From assembly GCA_964430225.1 (NCBI GenBank), contig CAYSFE010000001.1:62001-126000 (forward strand): a stretch of 64,000 bases of DNA. Reading direction: 5' to 3'. This DNA comes from CAYSFE01 sp964430225. GTDB lineage: Bacteria > Patescibacteriota > Dojkabacteria > GCA-016699595 > JBAXKR01. A program made the position numbers and the translations under genes. Below, in pieces: positions 51,535-60,322 of this stretch. The notes under the pieces are model-generated. The model saw only the letters and a program-made list of their open reading frames with translations, was not told the DNA's origin and made no database searches. The first letter of the stretch is position 1; every line of letters begins with the position of its first letter.

Positions 51535-51831
51535 ATGGAAGAATCAAAGGAGGAATTAAAAGCAACACATACTGGCATTACTAAATATATACTTCGATCT
51601 TATTTAGCTTTGATGATTGGGGTTGGTACATATGTTTCTTCTCCCTTAGTTTGTAACATCATACATACTGAACCTACTCAACAAGCAAGCTGTAGAGAAG
51701 TTTTATCTAAGTTTGGTGCATCTGTATCTATTGGATCAGCTATATTTTCATTAATATGTTTGTCAGCTTGTGAGAAAATATCAGTGAAATATAAAAAGCT
51801 AACTGGACAAGATATTTTAGAATACAAGTAA
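51535..51831 (+). CDS. Small membrane protein, 98 aa
   Basis: This 98-residue protein from the ATG at 51535 has a charged N-terminus (MEESKEELKATHTG), two membrane segments (about 19-41 and 60-79) and three Cys near the ends of the helices. A start at 51481 would add 18 hydrophobic residues; I prefer 51535 because an extended -10 lies between the two. No family is recognised. It is convergent with the next gene across a 4-base gap. Confidence 0.6.
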   Translation: MEESKEELKATHTGITKYILRSYLALMIGVGTYVSSPLVCNIIHTEPTQQASCREVLSKFGASVSIGSAIFSLICLSACEKISVKYKKLTGQDILEYK

Positions 51832-51835
51832 TTGA

Positions 51836-52408
51836 TTATTTACTCTTTCTTCTTATAAGTATTAATAAGGTTACAGATAAATTTATTAGGAAGATATACA
51901 TTGGAAAGGCAAGATCCATTAAAAGATAACTTCTTAGTGCTAAAAGATTAAGGAATGAGGCAATAACATCACACCCATAAAACAGATAACTTTCAGTATA
52001 TGGTTCTTTATAAGATTTTACTAAAGTAGGAGAAAACCCAATAAAATCAGTGAGGATAGAGGCATAAAGACCTAATGTTGGGTTATCTGTAACTTTCCAA
52101 ACTACTAATGAGAAAAGTGCTCCAATCAAAGTTATAATATCCATTTTACTTCTCCCCCCTACCCCATATTTTATAGAAAGAATAAAGATTGCAGTACTAC
52201 CAATAAAAGAAGGGATTGCTAAGAATAGTCCAATTCTGTCACCTTGAGAAAATAAAGTAGCCACAAAGATTGCTGTAACAATGAATAGAAGTAGTCTTGT
52301 AATTCTTTGAGGCTTATATTCACCTTTAAGAATAGCTCTCACCCCAATTATCGGTGTAATAAATCCAAGTAATATTGATAAATATAGAAATATCTGCTTA
52401 ATATCCAT
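51836..52408 (-). CDS. Polytopic membrane protein, 190 aa, PQ-loop-like
   Basis: This 190-residue protein has about six to seven short membrane helices. Seen: a KPQRITRLLLF segment after the first helix and a second-half block DNPTLGLYASILTDFIGFSPTLVKSYKEP. The two halves have similar spacing, as in PQ-loop/SemiSWEET-like transporters, but the resemblance is weak. Function is unknown. It starts 3 bases after the HExxH-protein gene stops, so it is the last gene of the minus-strand run from about 55.2 kb. Confidence 0.6.
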   Translation of the reverse strand: MDIKQIFLYLSILLGFITPIIGVRAILKGEYKPQRITRLLLFIVTAIFVATLFSQGDRIGLFLAIPSFIGSTAIFILSIKYGVGGRSKMDIITLIGALFSLVVWKVTDNPTLGLYASILTDFIGFSPTLVKSYKEPYTESYLFYGCDVIASFLNLLALRSYLLMDLAFPMYIFLINLSVTLLILIRRKSK

Positions 52409-52411
52409 AAG

Positions 52412-54325
52412 TTACAGTACCTTTGATGCTATTGTTAAATATTTTAAAGTAGTATCATTGTCCCATAAGGCTACTCTTGGAATATCTTTATACCCTTCTT
52501 TTATTAAAAATCCTCTTACCATATATTTAAGCATAGATAGATGATCCATACTTAAATTATTTTTGTTTAGACCTTCATCTTCACTTGGAATGATTAAATC
52601 AGGATGTTTTTCCTGAAAACCTTGAACTAAAAACATACAGTATACATGTAATCTGTGTAGTGGTGTTACTTCTTCCTTACTCACACCTGATACACTTGCA
52701 ATTTCAACATCAGTTACTTCACCAAAGGCTTTAATGTAATCACTATCCTTATATAAACTATCTAACAATCTATAGACATTTTCTATAGATGTATAATCAA
52801 ATTTTATTCTAGATTTCTTTCCTTCTAACGCTAAATTAACTTCATTTAAAACTGACATAACACTTGCAAAGTTATGATCATCTTTCAAACCCGCAGTTTC
52901 CCCTACTCGAACACTCATCTCAATACCATCTTGATTTACAACCACAGCAAGCCTATCAGGGAAAATAAATATATTTGTAACCCCATCCGGTCGGTATATA
53001 GCAAAGTTGGATATTACAGTATTACCGGGGTTAATATAATTAATTGAATAATCAATATCACACATTACACCCTCACCTTCATTTTGAGAGGTTTGACCCC
53101 TTATATTTCCATATATTCTCGCTGGTAAAGCTGCCCTATTAACAGGACCTGAGTATTCCAAAGCTGGAAAGAATCTTTCAACTCCAGTAAGAAATCGATT
53201 AATTTGATTTATCAAGACTGTTTCCCTTGGAGCCTCTGCGGATCTTCTAAATTCCCGCACTTCTTCTGAGACTCCAGGCCCCATCCTTCCTCTATCATAT
53301 GTAGCCCAATCATTATTATAATTTTCTACAGCCTTATCCTTAAAACCTTCTGGTAACTGAAAAAAACCCGCTAAACATTCTACATTTCGAAGAGCTAATA
53401 AGCTTGCAATTCTTTCACTTTTTGCTGTGTATTCCTCAATTTCCGCCATAAATTCAGACGGCTTTAATTTCCCCAACCGTTGTAACTCCAATATTTCAAT
53501 TGTATTTTTATCAGGATCTAACAATGATAGTTCATCTTCTATTGAATGCTGAATCTTTAGACTAACATCGGCTTCATTATTAGTTATTCGATATTTACTG
53601 GCTGCCCTAGACATCCCGACTGCTTTTAATACTTTTGACTTTATAAAATCAGCTGGAGTTTTAATATGAACTCTATCTAAAGAATGTCCTTTTTCATGTA
53701 AAAACTCACAAACCTTTTCTAAAGAATTAATTTCAGCTATATGAATTTCATTCGTTTCAGTATTGATAATACTTATTGGACCAGGGTATTTATCTATTAC
53801 CATGTCAACTGTTGCCCCTGAGTAATCCAAAAGATCGATAAAACCAACACCAGGTATTCCAACAACAACTTGTTTTGAAACAATTGTAAGCCTATATATA
53901 TCAAATCCAAGAGCTTTTGATTCCGCTTCTTTCTTATCAATGTTAATTCTTCCAACCATATGGATTTCCAAACCTCCTGAATTCGGAATAACTGATTTGT
54001 AATAGTATTTATTGTAACTGTCTTTAAATCTTTTAAGATTATCTGGATTTCTGGCTCTATCTTTAAGATAAGATTCTATTTCTTCTTCAAAGGCTTCTGG
54101 AGACAGATCTACTCCTTTTATTGCATCCTCTACCTTATCGACTACCTTTAACCTCGTCATAGCTTCTAACCTGCCCCTCCATATTCCCCTTTCAACCGTT
54201 ACAAACAGCCTTTCTAATTCATTTGTTTCTTTCAATTCTCTGTTTTGTAAACCAGGAAAGAATTCATCAAAAGTAGTTCCAATCGGAGTGCTGGCTTCTA
54301 TTGTTTGAGCAGTTTCGGCAGGCAT
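52412..54325 (-). CDS. Large protein with HExxH-type motif, putative metalloprotease
   Basis: From the ATG at 54325 the protein has 637 residues. This start is 2 bases after the upstream stop; a longer frame from 54358 would overlap it. I recognise no family. Seen: FLHEKGHSLD (208-217), a match to the HExxH zinc signature, and NEAD (250-253) about 36 residues later, where gluzincins place their third ligand. The rest is soluble, with no signal peptide. A cytosolic zinc peptidase is the best guess, but the motif alone is weak evidence. It is coupled to a membrane-protein gene on each side. Confidence 0.6.
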   Translation of the reverse strand: MPAETAQTIEASTPIGTTFDEFFPGLQNRELKETNELERLFVTVERGIWRGRLEAMTRLKVVDKVEDAIKGVDLSPEAFEEEIESYLKDRARNPDNLKRFKDSYNKYYYKSVIPNSGGLEIHMVGRINIDKKEAESKALGFDIYRLTIVSKQVVVGIPGVGFIDLLDYSGATVDMVIDKYPGPISIINTETNEIHIAEINSLEKVCEFLHEKGHSLDRVHIKTPADFIKSKVLKAVGMSRAASKYRITNNEADVSLKIQHSIEDELSLLDPDKNTIEILELQRLGKLKPSEFMAEIEEYTAKSERIASLLALRNVECLAGFFQLPEGFKDKAVENYNNDWATYDRGRMGPGVSEEVREFRRSAEAPRETVLINQINRFLTGVERFFPALEYSGPVNRAALPARIYGNIRGQTSQNEGEGVMCDIDYSINYINPGNTVISNFAIYRPDGVTNIFIFPDRLAVVVNQDGIEMSVRVGETAGLKDDHNFASVMSVLNEVNLALEGKKSRIKFDYTSIENVYRLLDSLYKDSDYIKAFGEVTDVEIASVSGVSKEEVTPLHRLHVYCMFLVQGFQEKHPDLIIPSEDEGLNKNNLSMDHLSMLKYMVRGFLIKEGYKDIPRVALWDNDTTLKYLTIASKVL

Positions 54326-54327
54326 AT

Positions 54328-55164
54328 TTATCCTATTAATCTCCCATTTATACCCCAATCCGTAACTATTAAAGAGAAGAATATAACTAAAATAGTGACT
54401 ATAAAATATTCGAATATGACTGCTTTAGATAGCTTATCTGAGGTTTCTAGTACAATTCCAAATATTATGTATAGAAATACTGTAATAATCAGAGCTATAA
54501 ACTCAGATGGAATAGGCCACAGATTAAGTACCAAGCTCATTAAAAATAGCACCACCATTATAGGTACAGTGAGCTTTACATTTGTCTTAGACGATAAACT
54601 CATCACCCAGTTTAATTGAAATACAATATAGAAGAAAAAAATACCTGTAAGAACAATTCTTAAGATATTTGATATGTTTATATTATATATTATTGTTAAA
54701 AAAAGATAATTGGCCAACAGGGAAAAAATATATTGCGCAGACTTCCCTGCTCTAGCAAGCGGAATTACGTTAATACTTGAAATGTTTAATATATTTGCAT
54801 TTAATATTACAAAATATGTAATTGCAATAAATATAACAAGAGTAATTAGTGAAAAGGCAGCATATTGAAGGCCTAAGATCCCTCTATATAACGATAACTG
54901 TATAAATAAAGTAAAAAGAAAAAGAAGGAGAGATGGAAATAGTGGAACAATAGCTAATTTATACTTTGTAAGGTTCAATGATACTACCCATAACACCCCA
55001 ATATATGTGATAAAACCTATTAAAAATGCACCTAAGACCTTTTTAAGAAGCTCTGAATCAACTCCCTGAAATCTTATGATACCAATTTGTAGGAATAGAA
55101 AAACTAAAGAGGTAATGGCAGTTACCATTATTACTTTAAACCTAGTTGATACTTGTATGTACAT
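54328..55164 (-). CDS. Polytopic membrane protein, 278 aa, unknown
   Basis: This 278-residue protein consists almost entirely of about eight hydrophobic segments with very short loops. I recognise no family. A charged loop follows the fourth segment (IPLARAGKSAQY, about 136-147). It lies 7 bases after ruvB and 2 bases before the HExxH-protein gene, so the three are likely co-transcribed; a functional link with RuvB is not implied. Confidence 0.65.
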   Translation of the reverse strand: MYIQVSTRFKVIMVTAITSLVFLFLQIGIIRFQGVDSELLKKVLGAFLIGFITYIGVLWVVSLNLTKYKLAIVPLFPSLLLFLFTLFIQLSLYRGILGLQYAAFSLITLVIFIAITYFVILNANILNISSINVIPLARAGKSAQYIFSLLANYLFLTIIYNINISNILRIVLTGIFFFYIVFQLNWVMSLSSKTNVKLTVPIMVVLFLMSLVLNLWPIPSEFIALIITVFLYIIFGIVLETSDKLSKAVIFEYFIVTILVIFFSLIVTDWGINGRLIG

Positions 55165-55171
55165 ATTAATA

Positions 55172-56200
55172 TTATATCAAACTTTCTTGATCAAAGACTT
55201 TGTTATCAAAATCTATTCCCAAATACTCATATGCTCTCTTTGTTGCTACTCTCCCCTTAGAAGTTCTTTGCAAGAACCCCTTTTGTATTAGGTAAGGTTC
55301 ATATACGTCAGATATTGTATCTTCTTCTTCAGATAGAGCTGCAGCCATTGTATTAAGTCCTACTGGACCACCTTCAAAGTTCTTAATAATAGATTCTAAA
55401 AGTCTTTTATCATTTTCATCTAATCCAATATCATCTACTCTAAGTAAGTTCATAGCATCAAAGAGATCTTCTTTTGTCACTTTTGAGTTATATCTATAGT
55501 TACTAAAATCTCTAACTCTCTTAAGTAGTCTTATTGCAATTCTAGCAGTACCACGGGATCTTTTAGCTAATTCCCTGGCATGTTCTTTATCAATTTCAAT
55601 ACCAAGTATCTTTGATTTTTGAATTACTAGTTTCTCTAAATCATCTTCGTTATAGAAGTCAAGTCTCATAAGAGAACCAAACCTATCTCTAAGTGGAGCA
55701 CTCATCATACCTATCTTCGTAGTAGCTCCAATTATTGTAAACTTAGGGAGATCAATTCTTACAGATTTAGCAGAAGGACCTTTCCCTAAGATGATATCAA
55801 TAGCATAATCTTCCATTGCTGGATAAAGCACTTCCTCTACTACTTTACTCATCCTATGAATTTCATCTATGAATAAAATATCTCCATCAGCTAAGTTAGT
55901 AATAATAGAAGCAAGATCCCCTGCTCTCTCAATAGCAGGACCAGAAGTTACATGAATATTCTTTCCCATTTCATTTGCTACAACATATGCGAGTGATGTC
56001 TTCCCAAGTCCTGGAGGGCCATGGAATATTATATGATCTAAGGATTCACCTCTAGATTTACAAGCATCAATCATAACCTTTAACATTTCCTTTTCTCTCT
56101 CTCTTCCGATCACATCGGCAAACATTTTAGGACGTAAGGATTTGTCTAACTCTACATCACTATCATCTTTTGTTTTTGGATTTAAAACTTGGTCTCTCAA
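55172..56200 (-). CDS. ruvB: Holliday junction branch migration ATPase RuvB
   Basis: This 342-residue hexameric motor has RPKMFADVIGRE (23-34), Walker A GPPGLGKT (61-68), Walker B ILFIDEIHR (108-116), sensor ATTKIGMMSAPLRDRFG and the C-terminal winged-helix segment ending RVATKRAYEYLG. It drives branch migration on DNA held by RuvA. It follows ruvA without a gap. Confidence 0.97.
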   Translation of the reverse strand: MRDQVLNPKTKDDSDVELDKSLRPKMFADVIGREREKEMLKVMIDACKSRGESLDHIIFHGPPGLGKTSLAYVVANEMGKNIHVTSGPAIERAGDLASIITNLADGDILFIDEIHRMSKVVEEVLYPAMEDYAIDIILGKGPSAKSVRIDLPKFTIIGATTKIGMMSAPLRDRFGSLMRLDFYNEDDLEKLVIQKSKILGIEIDKEHARELAKRSRGTARIAIRLLKRVRDFSNYRYNSKVTKEDLFDAMNLLRVDDIGLDENDKRLLESIIKNFEGGPVGLNTMAAALSEEEDTISDVYEPYLIQKGFLQRTSKGRVATKRAYEYLGIDFDNKVFDQESLI

Positions 56201-56794
56201 TTATCTGCTTCTTAGATTTTGTAAAACCATCTTCATTATCACTGAATGGTCCTTTGATTCTAGATCTTTTACAGATATTTTGGAATAGGCCTCTTCTATC
56301 TCTACTTTTTTGAAACCGAGACTTGAAAGTGCATCAATAATTTCAGATTTTTGATCTTCTGATACTGCCTCTTTAATCGTCTTTTTTGTTGTATCAATAT
56401 ACTTGATTTCGTCAAGTTTACCACCTAATTCGAGAGTAATCTTTTCTAATGTTTTACTTCCAATTCCCTTAACTTTAAAGGCTTTTAAATTTCCTGATTT
56501 TACACCACTCACAATACTATCTACCCCGATCTCAAGTAATAGAAGTGCACTTTTAGGCCCAACTCCCGAAACACTTAAAAGTTTTTCAAAAAGATTTAAT
56601 TCATTTTGAGAATCAAATCCGAATAGTCTAAACGAGTCTTCTCTCACATGTGTAAATATATATATCTCTATCTCATCCCCTTTGTTATATATCCTACCAG
56701 CCACAATCTCCACTTTGTACCCCACGTTATTCACGACAACAGAAATATATTCTGAGTTTGAAAAGAGAATTTTTCCTTTTAAGTAGTTAATCAT
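56201..56794 (-). CDS. ruvA: Holliday junction binding protein RuvA
   Basis: This 197-residue tetramer-forming protein has the N-terminal OB domain (NYLKGKILFSNSEYISVVV...HVREDSFRLFGF), two helix-hairpin-helix motifs (LLSVSGVGPKSALLLLE and FKVKGIGSKTLEKITLEL), and a C-terminal RuvB-binding domain (ALSSLGFKKVEIEEAYSKI). It lies between ruvC and ruvB with gaps of 3 and 0 bases. Confidence 0.96.
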   Translation of the reverse strand: MINYLKGKILFSNSEYISVVVNNVGYKVEIVAGRIYNKGDEIEIYIFTHVREDSFRLFGFDSQNELNLFEKLLSVSGVGPKSALLLLEIGVDSIVSGVKSGNLKAFKVKGIGSKTLEKITLELGGKLDEIKYIDTTKKTIKEAVSEDQKSEIIDALSSLGFKKVEIEEAYSKISVKDLESKDHSVIMKMVLQNLRSR

Positions 56795-56797
56795 AGT

Positions 56798-57274
56798 TTA
56801 TCTAACCACAAATGAGTGGGTAAGTGCAATAGCTAGAGCATCTGCTATATCATCAGGTCTTGGTATTTCTTTTAAGTTAAGAAGTAGTTTTACCATTTTT
56901 TGTACTTGTGCTTTATCAGCTCTTCCACTACTTGTTACTCCTTGTTTTACTTGTAAAGGCGTATACTCAGCGATCTTCACATTCTGTCTCATCAACGCAG
57001 ACAGTATAACTCCTCTTGCTTCTGCAACTTGTATAACAGTCTTTTGGTTTTTGAAGTAGAATAACTCTTCAACAGCTGACTCATCTGGAGAATACTTCTT
57101 TATGATTTTTGTTAGTTCCTTATCGAGTATTAAAAGTCTTTCAGGAATACTTAAATCTTTAGAAGTGAGTATTGCTCCATATTCAACCAGAGTAGTTTTA
57201 TTCCTAATCTTACTCTTCTCTACTACTCCCCAGCCTGTAATTGCTATCCCACAATCTATTCCTAGTATTATCAT
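56798..57274 (-). CDS. ruvC: Holliday junction resolvase RuvC
   Basis: This 158-residue RNase H-fold endonuclease has the acidic active site: D7 in ILGIDCGIAITGWG, E69/E70 in SAVEELFYFKNQKT, and D141/D142 and D145 in RPDDIADALAIA. It resolves Holliday junctions with symmetrical cuts. It overlaps yebC by 4 bases and leads directly into ruvA and ruvB, the classic yebC-ruvC-ruvA-ruvB order. Confidence 0.97.
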   Translation of the reverse strand: MIILGIDCGIAITGWGVVEKSKIRNKTTLVEYGAILTSKDLSIPERLLILDKELTKIIKKYSPDESAVEELFYFKNQKTVIQVAEARGVILSALMRQNVKIAEYTPLQVKQGVTSSGRADKAQVQKMVKLLLNLKEIPRPDDIADALAIALTHSFVVR

Positions 57275-58086
57275 TTAACGTTATGCCAAACGTTTAATAC
57301 GTCATCTGATTCTTCCATTTTCTCAATGAAGTTATGTAACTTTTCTTCTTTCTCTTCAGGTATTTCGATAGGGCTTTTACATATTTTTACAACTTCTGCA
57401 CTTTCTATCTTGTATCCTAATTTACTTATTTCTTTATACACATGATTCAAATCAGTTTTTGAGGTTAGAATTTCAAAGCCCATGTAGTTTTCTTCTCCTT
57501 CTAGTTCATCATTTGTAACAAACTCTAGTTCCATATCTAATACATCATTAACACCGGTGATATCTAGTATTTGAAGCATTACTTCATCCTTGTTATCTAC
57601 TTTTACCAGCTTATCTATTCCTCCATATTTCTCTGATTTCACTACTTTAGCTAAGTACATATTTATTCTTCCCATTTCTTCAAATTGCCAAGATACTGAA
57701 TTTACAGATCCCATAACAGCACCCGAACTTTCAGCCATTTTTCTAATACTTGCAAATGTCCTATTCGCATTATCAGTAAGACAATCTATGATAAAAGCAA
57801 TATCTCCTCCTAAATATCCTTCATAACTGATATTTTCATAGCTAACTGCATCTTTACCTACCCCAAGTCCTTTATCTATAGCCTTTTGGACATTATCTTT
57901 AGGTAAGTTAGCAGCTTTAGCCTTATCTATTGCTAGTCTAAGTGCAAAGTTAAGATCTGCATCTCCACCACCTGTTTTGGCAGCAACTGTAATAGCATTA
58001 CCAAGCTTCGTGAATAGAGCTCCACGTTTCTGATCTGTAACTCCTTTAGCTCTTTTAATCTTAGCCCATTTTGAATGTCCTGACAT
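57271..58086 (-). CDS. yebC: YebC/PmpR family protein
   Basis: This 271-residue protein starts with the family block MSGHSKWAKIKRAKGVTDQK and has LRLAIDKAKAANLPKDNVQKA. It is somewhat longer than the usual 240-250 residues, with a C-terminal acidic tail. Family knowledge: YebC proteins have been described as transcription regulators and more recently as ribosome-associated factors that relieve stalling. It heads the Ruv operon, as in many bacteria. Confidence 0.95.
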   Translation of the reverse strand: MSGHSKWAKIKRAKGVTDQKRGALFTKLGNAITVAAKTGGGDADLNFALRLAIDKAKAANLPKDNVQKAIDKGLGVGKDAVSYENISYEGYLGGDIAFIIDCLTDNANRTFASIRKMAESSGAVMGSVNSVSWQFEEMGRINMYLAKVVKSEKYGGIDKLVKVDNKDEVMLQILDITGVNDVLDMELEFVTNDELEGEENYMGFEILTSKTDLNHVYKEISKLGYKIESAEVVKICKSPIEIPEEKEEKLHNFIEKMEESDDVLNVWHNVK

Positions 58087-58120
58087 AGTTATTACTTAAT
58101 ATCTTAGCTTACGTATACTA

Positions 58121-59128
58121 TCACTTAGATAACCTACCAATCAACCCCAGTACTTCATTAATATTTAAAATATCAGTTGTATCTGAGCTTAAGTATGCTA
58201 GTAGTATGTCATTAGTCTCAATACGATTCATACTTTTGAGTTTAGTAACTATAAAAGTATTAGAGCTTTCTTCTAAAGAACTATTTAGAGAGTCTTTAAT
58301 ATTTCCAATGATTTTTTCAACGAATTTCTCATCGTCTGAGAGACTTACTCCTTTTAATGTCATTTCAAATCCCATATCACTTTTAAGTTTCTCCATAATA
58401 GCTCCATGTTTCTTTTTAAAAGTTTCATTTATGAATTCTCCATCCATTAGTTTCTTTTCTGCAGCTTTACTTCTCGTTAAAGGATAGAAAATACCAGCAA
58501 TGAAGCCTATAATTCCAAAATATCTTTTTGTCTCATCTCTTCCTTTCTCAAGCCCCCTCTTTAAACTCACTATTGCCTTAGTCCAAGAAGGAGATATTGG
58601 GCGAAGACATATTTGAATAACAAATTGATCAGTTTTATTTAGCGAAGTAATTACTTCACTTCTATATTCTCGTGGGTTATATGGGATTGCAAAGTCTTGC
58701 TTTGTTTCAAATTCAAAATAGTCTTTATATTTACTTTTTAATAATATATCCACTTTATTTAATGCTTTTTTTTCTTTGTCTTTTTTAAAATCTGAAAGTT
58801 TATCTAATACTTCTGGTCTTAATCTTAAGTACATTTCTCCATTTACAAACTCAATAACTAAATACTCTCTTGATTTAAATAGCTTAAATGACTCTTGGAA
58901 TAGGGATGTTAATTGAGAAAGTCCTAAATCACCCTTCTTTAAAGCTATTCTTACATACTTATTACTTGTATATTCGTTTTCCCTTCTCTTACCGTCAAGA
59001 ATTACAAGCACTACTAGAATAAAGATTAAAAAGAAAACACATAGAAGAATATAATTTAAATATGGGATTAAAGGGTCAAAATTAGAAGATCTTAAAATAC
59101 CAATTATTTCTTCAAGTGCCTGTCTCAT
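58121..59128 (-). CDS. Membrane-anchored protein, 335 aa, unknown
   Basis: This 335-residue protein has one strong membrane helix (about 22-45), followed by a large charged cytoplasmic domain, mixed alpha/beta, rich in Lys and Glu. A second weaker hydrophobic patch (FGIIGFIAGIFYPL, about 206-219) may touch the membrane. I recognise no family. It follows the LCP-like gene with no gap (stop and start adjacent), so it is probably part of an envelope operon. Confidence 0.6.
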   Translation of the reverse strand: MRQALEEIIGILRSSNFDPLIPYLNYILLCVFFLIFILVVLVILDGKRRENEYTSNKYVRIALKKGDLGLSQLTSLFQESFKLFKSREYLVIEFVNGEMYLRLRPEVLDKLSDFKKDKEKKALNKVDILLKSKYKDYFEFETKQDFAIPYNPREYRSEVITSLNKTDQFVIQICLRPISPSWTKAIVSLKRGLEKGRDETKRYFGIIGFIAGIFYPLTRSKAAEKKLMDGEFINETFKKKHGAIMEKLKSDMGFEMTLKGVSLSDDEKFVEKIIGNIKDSLNSSLEESSNTFIVTKLKSMNRIETNDILLAYLSSDTTDILNINEVLGLIGRLSK

Positions 59129-60322
59129 TTAAAACGTTTTCACAAGAATTAATATATCTGCAGTAGAAAGCTTTTCAGGACTTTCATACTTAAAATCTGC
59201 ATCTACAAATATTTTCTTTAAATACTCAGTAGTTTTTACATATTTATTACTATCTTTAATATATATGGTATTTTTTGAAACTTCCACACTAAAATTCCCT
59301 GTCCTATTTATTGATAATCCAGCATTTGAAAGATACCTTCCAACCTTTGTAGCAAGCCCTTTTTCATTCGATGCATTTAGAACTTCTATTCTAACTTGCT
59401 CTCGTAATATAGCCTTATCTGAAAAATTATCTCTAATATATCTATCAAACTTATCTTGATCCATATATCTCTTACCAGAAACTATATTGAATATGCTGGT
59501 TGGTGTAAAATATAGAGACATTTTATTTGCAGAAGACACTAAATCACTAATTAAGCTTCTAAAATCATTAATTTCAATATTTGTGAATATATGTTCTTTG
59601 GTACTTAAGGTTAATTTAGAAAAGGACAGTAAAAAATCAAGATTTCCAAATCTTTTAAGCATTTCCACCATATATTTATTGTCATTTACTAGTCTTTGAC
59701 CCTCATTTGAGTACTCGTTATTCCAAAAGCTATCAAAGTTTGAATTAGTTATTTCAATTCTTCCTTTTTTAAATGTATTTGAATCATATTCATTAGAAAC
59801 CGTTAGTGGACCAATATATGTATGGAAGTCTTTAATATACTTACGATCAATTATGATATATCCATCAGATTTTAGTGCAATATAGTTCTCCCAGAATGAT
59901 ATGAAATCATTAATACTATCCCCTTTTAGCTTCATATATTGAAGTATTTTAGATACTTCCATGTTACTTCCATATTTACTCTCAGAAACTATAGCTGTGG
60001 TTGATATGTTTAAAAGTTTAAAGTTTCTTGTTGATGGATTTTGTTGAAGTACAAAAAACCCTGTAATTAGTTCATACCCCGATGATTTATCACGTATAAA
60101 GATAAAGATATTATTACTATCTAGTTTTGACTCATATATCTTTTTATTCGCATCTCCAAAGTTTCCTACTGAATAGTTAAACATATTTACCATATTTGAA
60201 GCCAGTAAATATCCAGAATATATTAGGAATAGAGAGAGAATAACTAAAAATAGGATCTTAAACCGTCTTTTTAATCCATCGAAAAGATGTTTTTTACTTT
60301 TAAGTCTTTTTAGAAATTTCAT
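59129..60322 (-). CDS. Degenerate LCP-type protein with LytR C-terminal domain
   Basis: From the ATG at 60322 the protein has 397 residues; a start at 60379 would add 19 residues and enlarge the overlap with the upstream gene. Seen: an N-terminal membrane helix (about 20-42), an LCP-like fold (FFVLQQNPSTRNFKLLNIST, then DGYIIIDRKYIKDFHTYIG), and a LytR_C domain (RIEVLNASNEKGLATKVGR to ADILILVKTF at the end). Family knowledge: LCP enzymes attach glycopolymers to peptidoglycan. The usual SIPRDT motif reads NISTTA, losing the catalytic Arg, so transferase activity is doubtful. Confidence 0.75.
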   Translation of the reverse strand: MKFLKRLKSKKHLFDGLKRRFKILFLVILSLFLIYSGYLLASNMVNMFNYSVGNFGDANKKIYESKLDSNNIFIFIRDKSSGYELITGFFVLQQNPSTRNFKLLNISTTAIVSESKYGSNMEVSKILQYMKLKGDSINDFISFWENYIALKSDGYIIIDRKYIKDFHTYIGPLTVSNEYDSNTFKKGRIEITNSNFDSFWNNEYSNEGQRLVNDNKYMVEMLKRFGNLDFLLSFSKLTLSTKEHIFTNIEINDFRSLISDLVSSANKMSLYFTPTSIFNIVSGKRYMDQDKFDRYIRDNFSDKAILREQVRIEVLNASNEKGLATKVGRYLSNAGLSINRTGNFSVEVSKNTIYIKDSNKYVKTTEYLKKIFVDADFKYESPEKLSTADILILVKTF

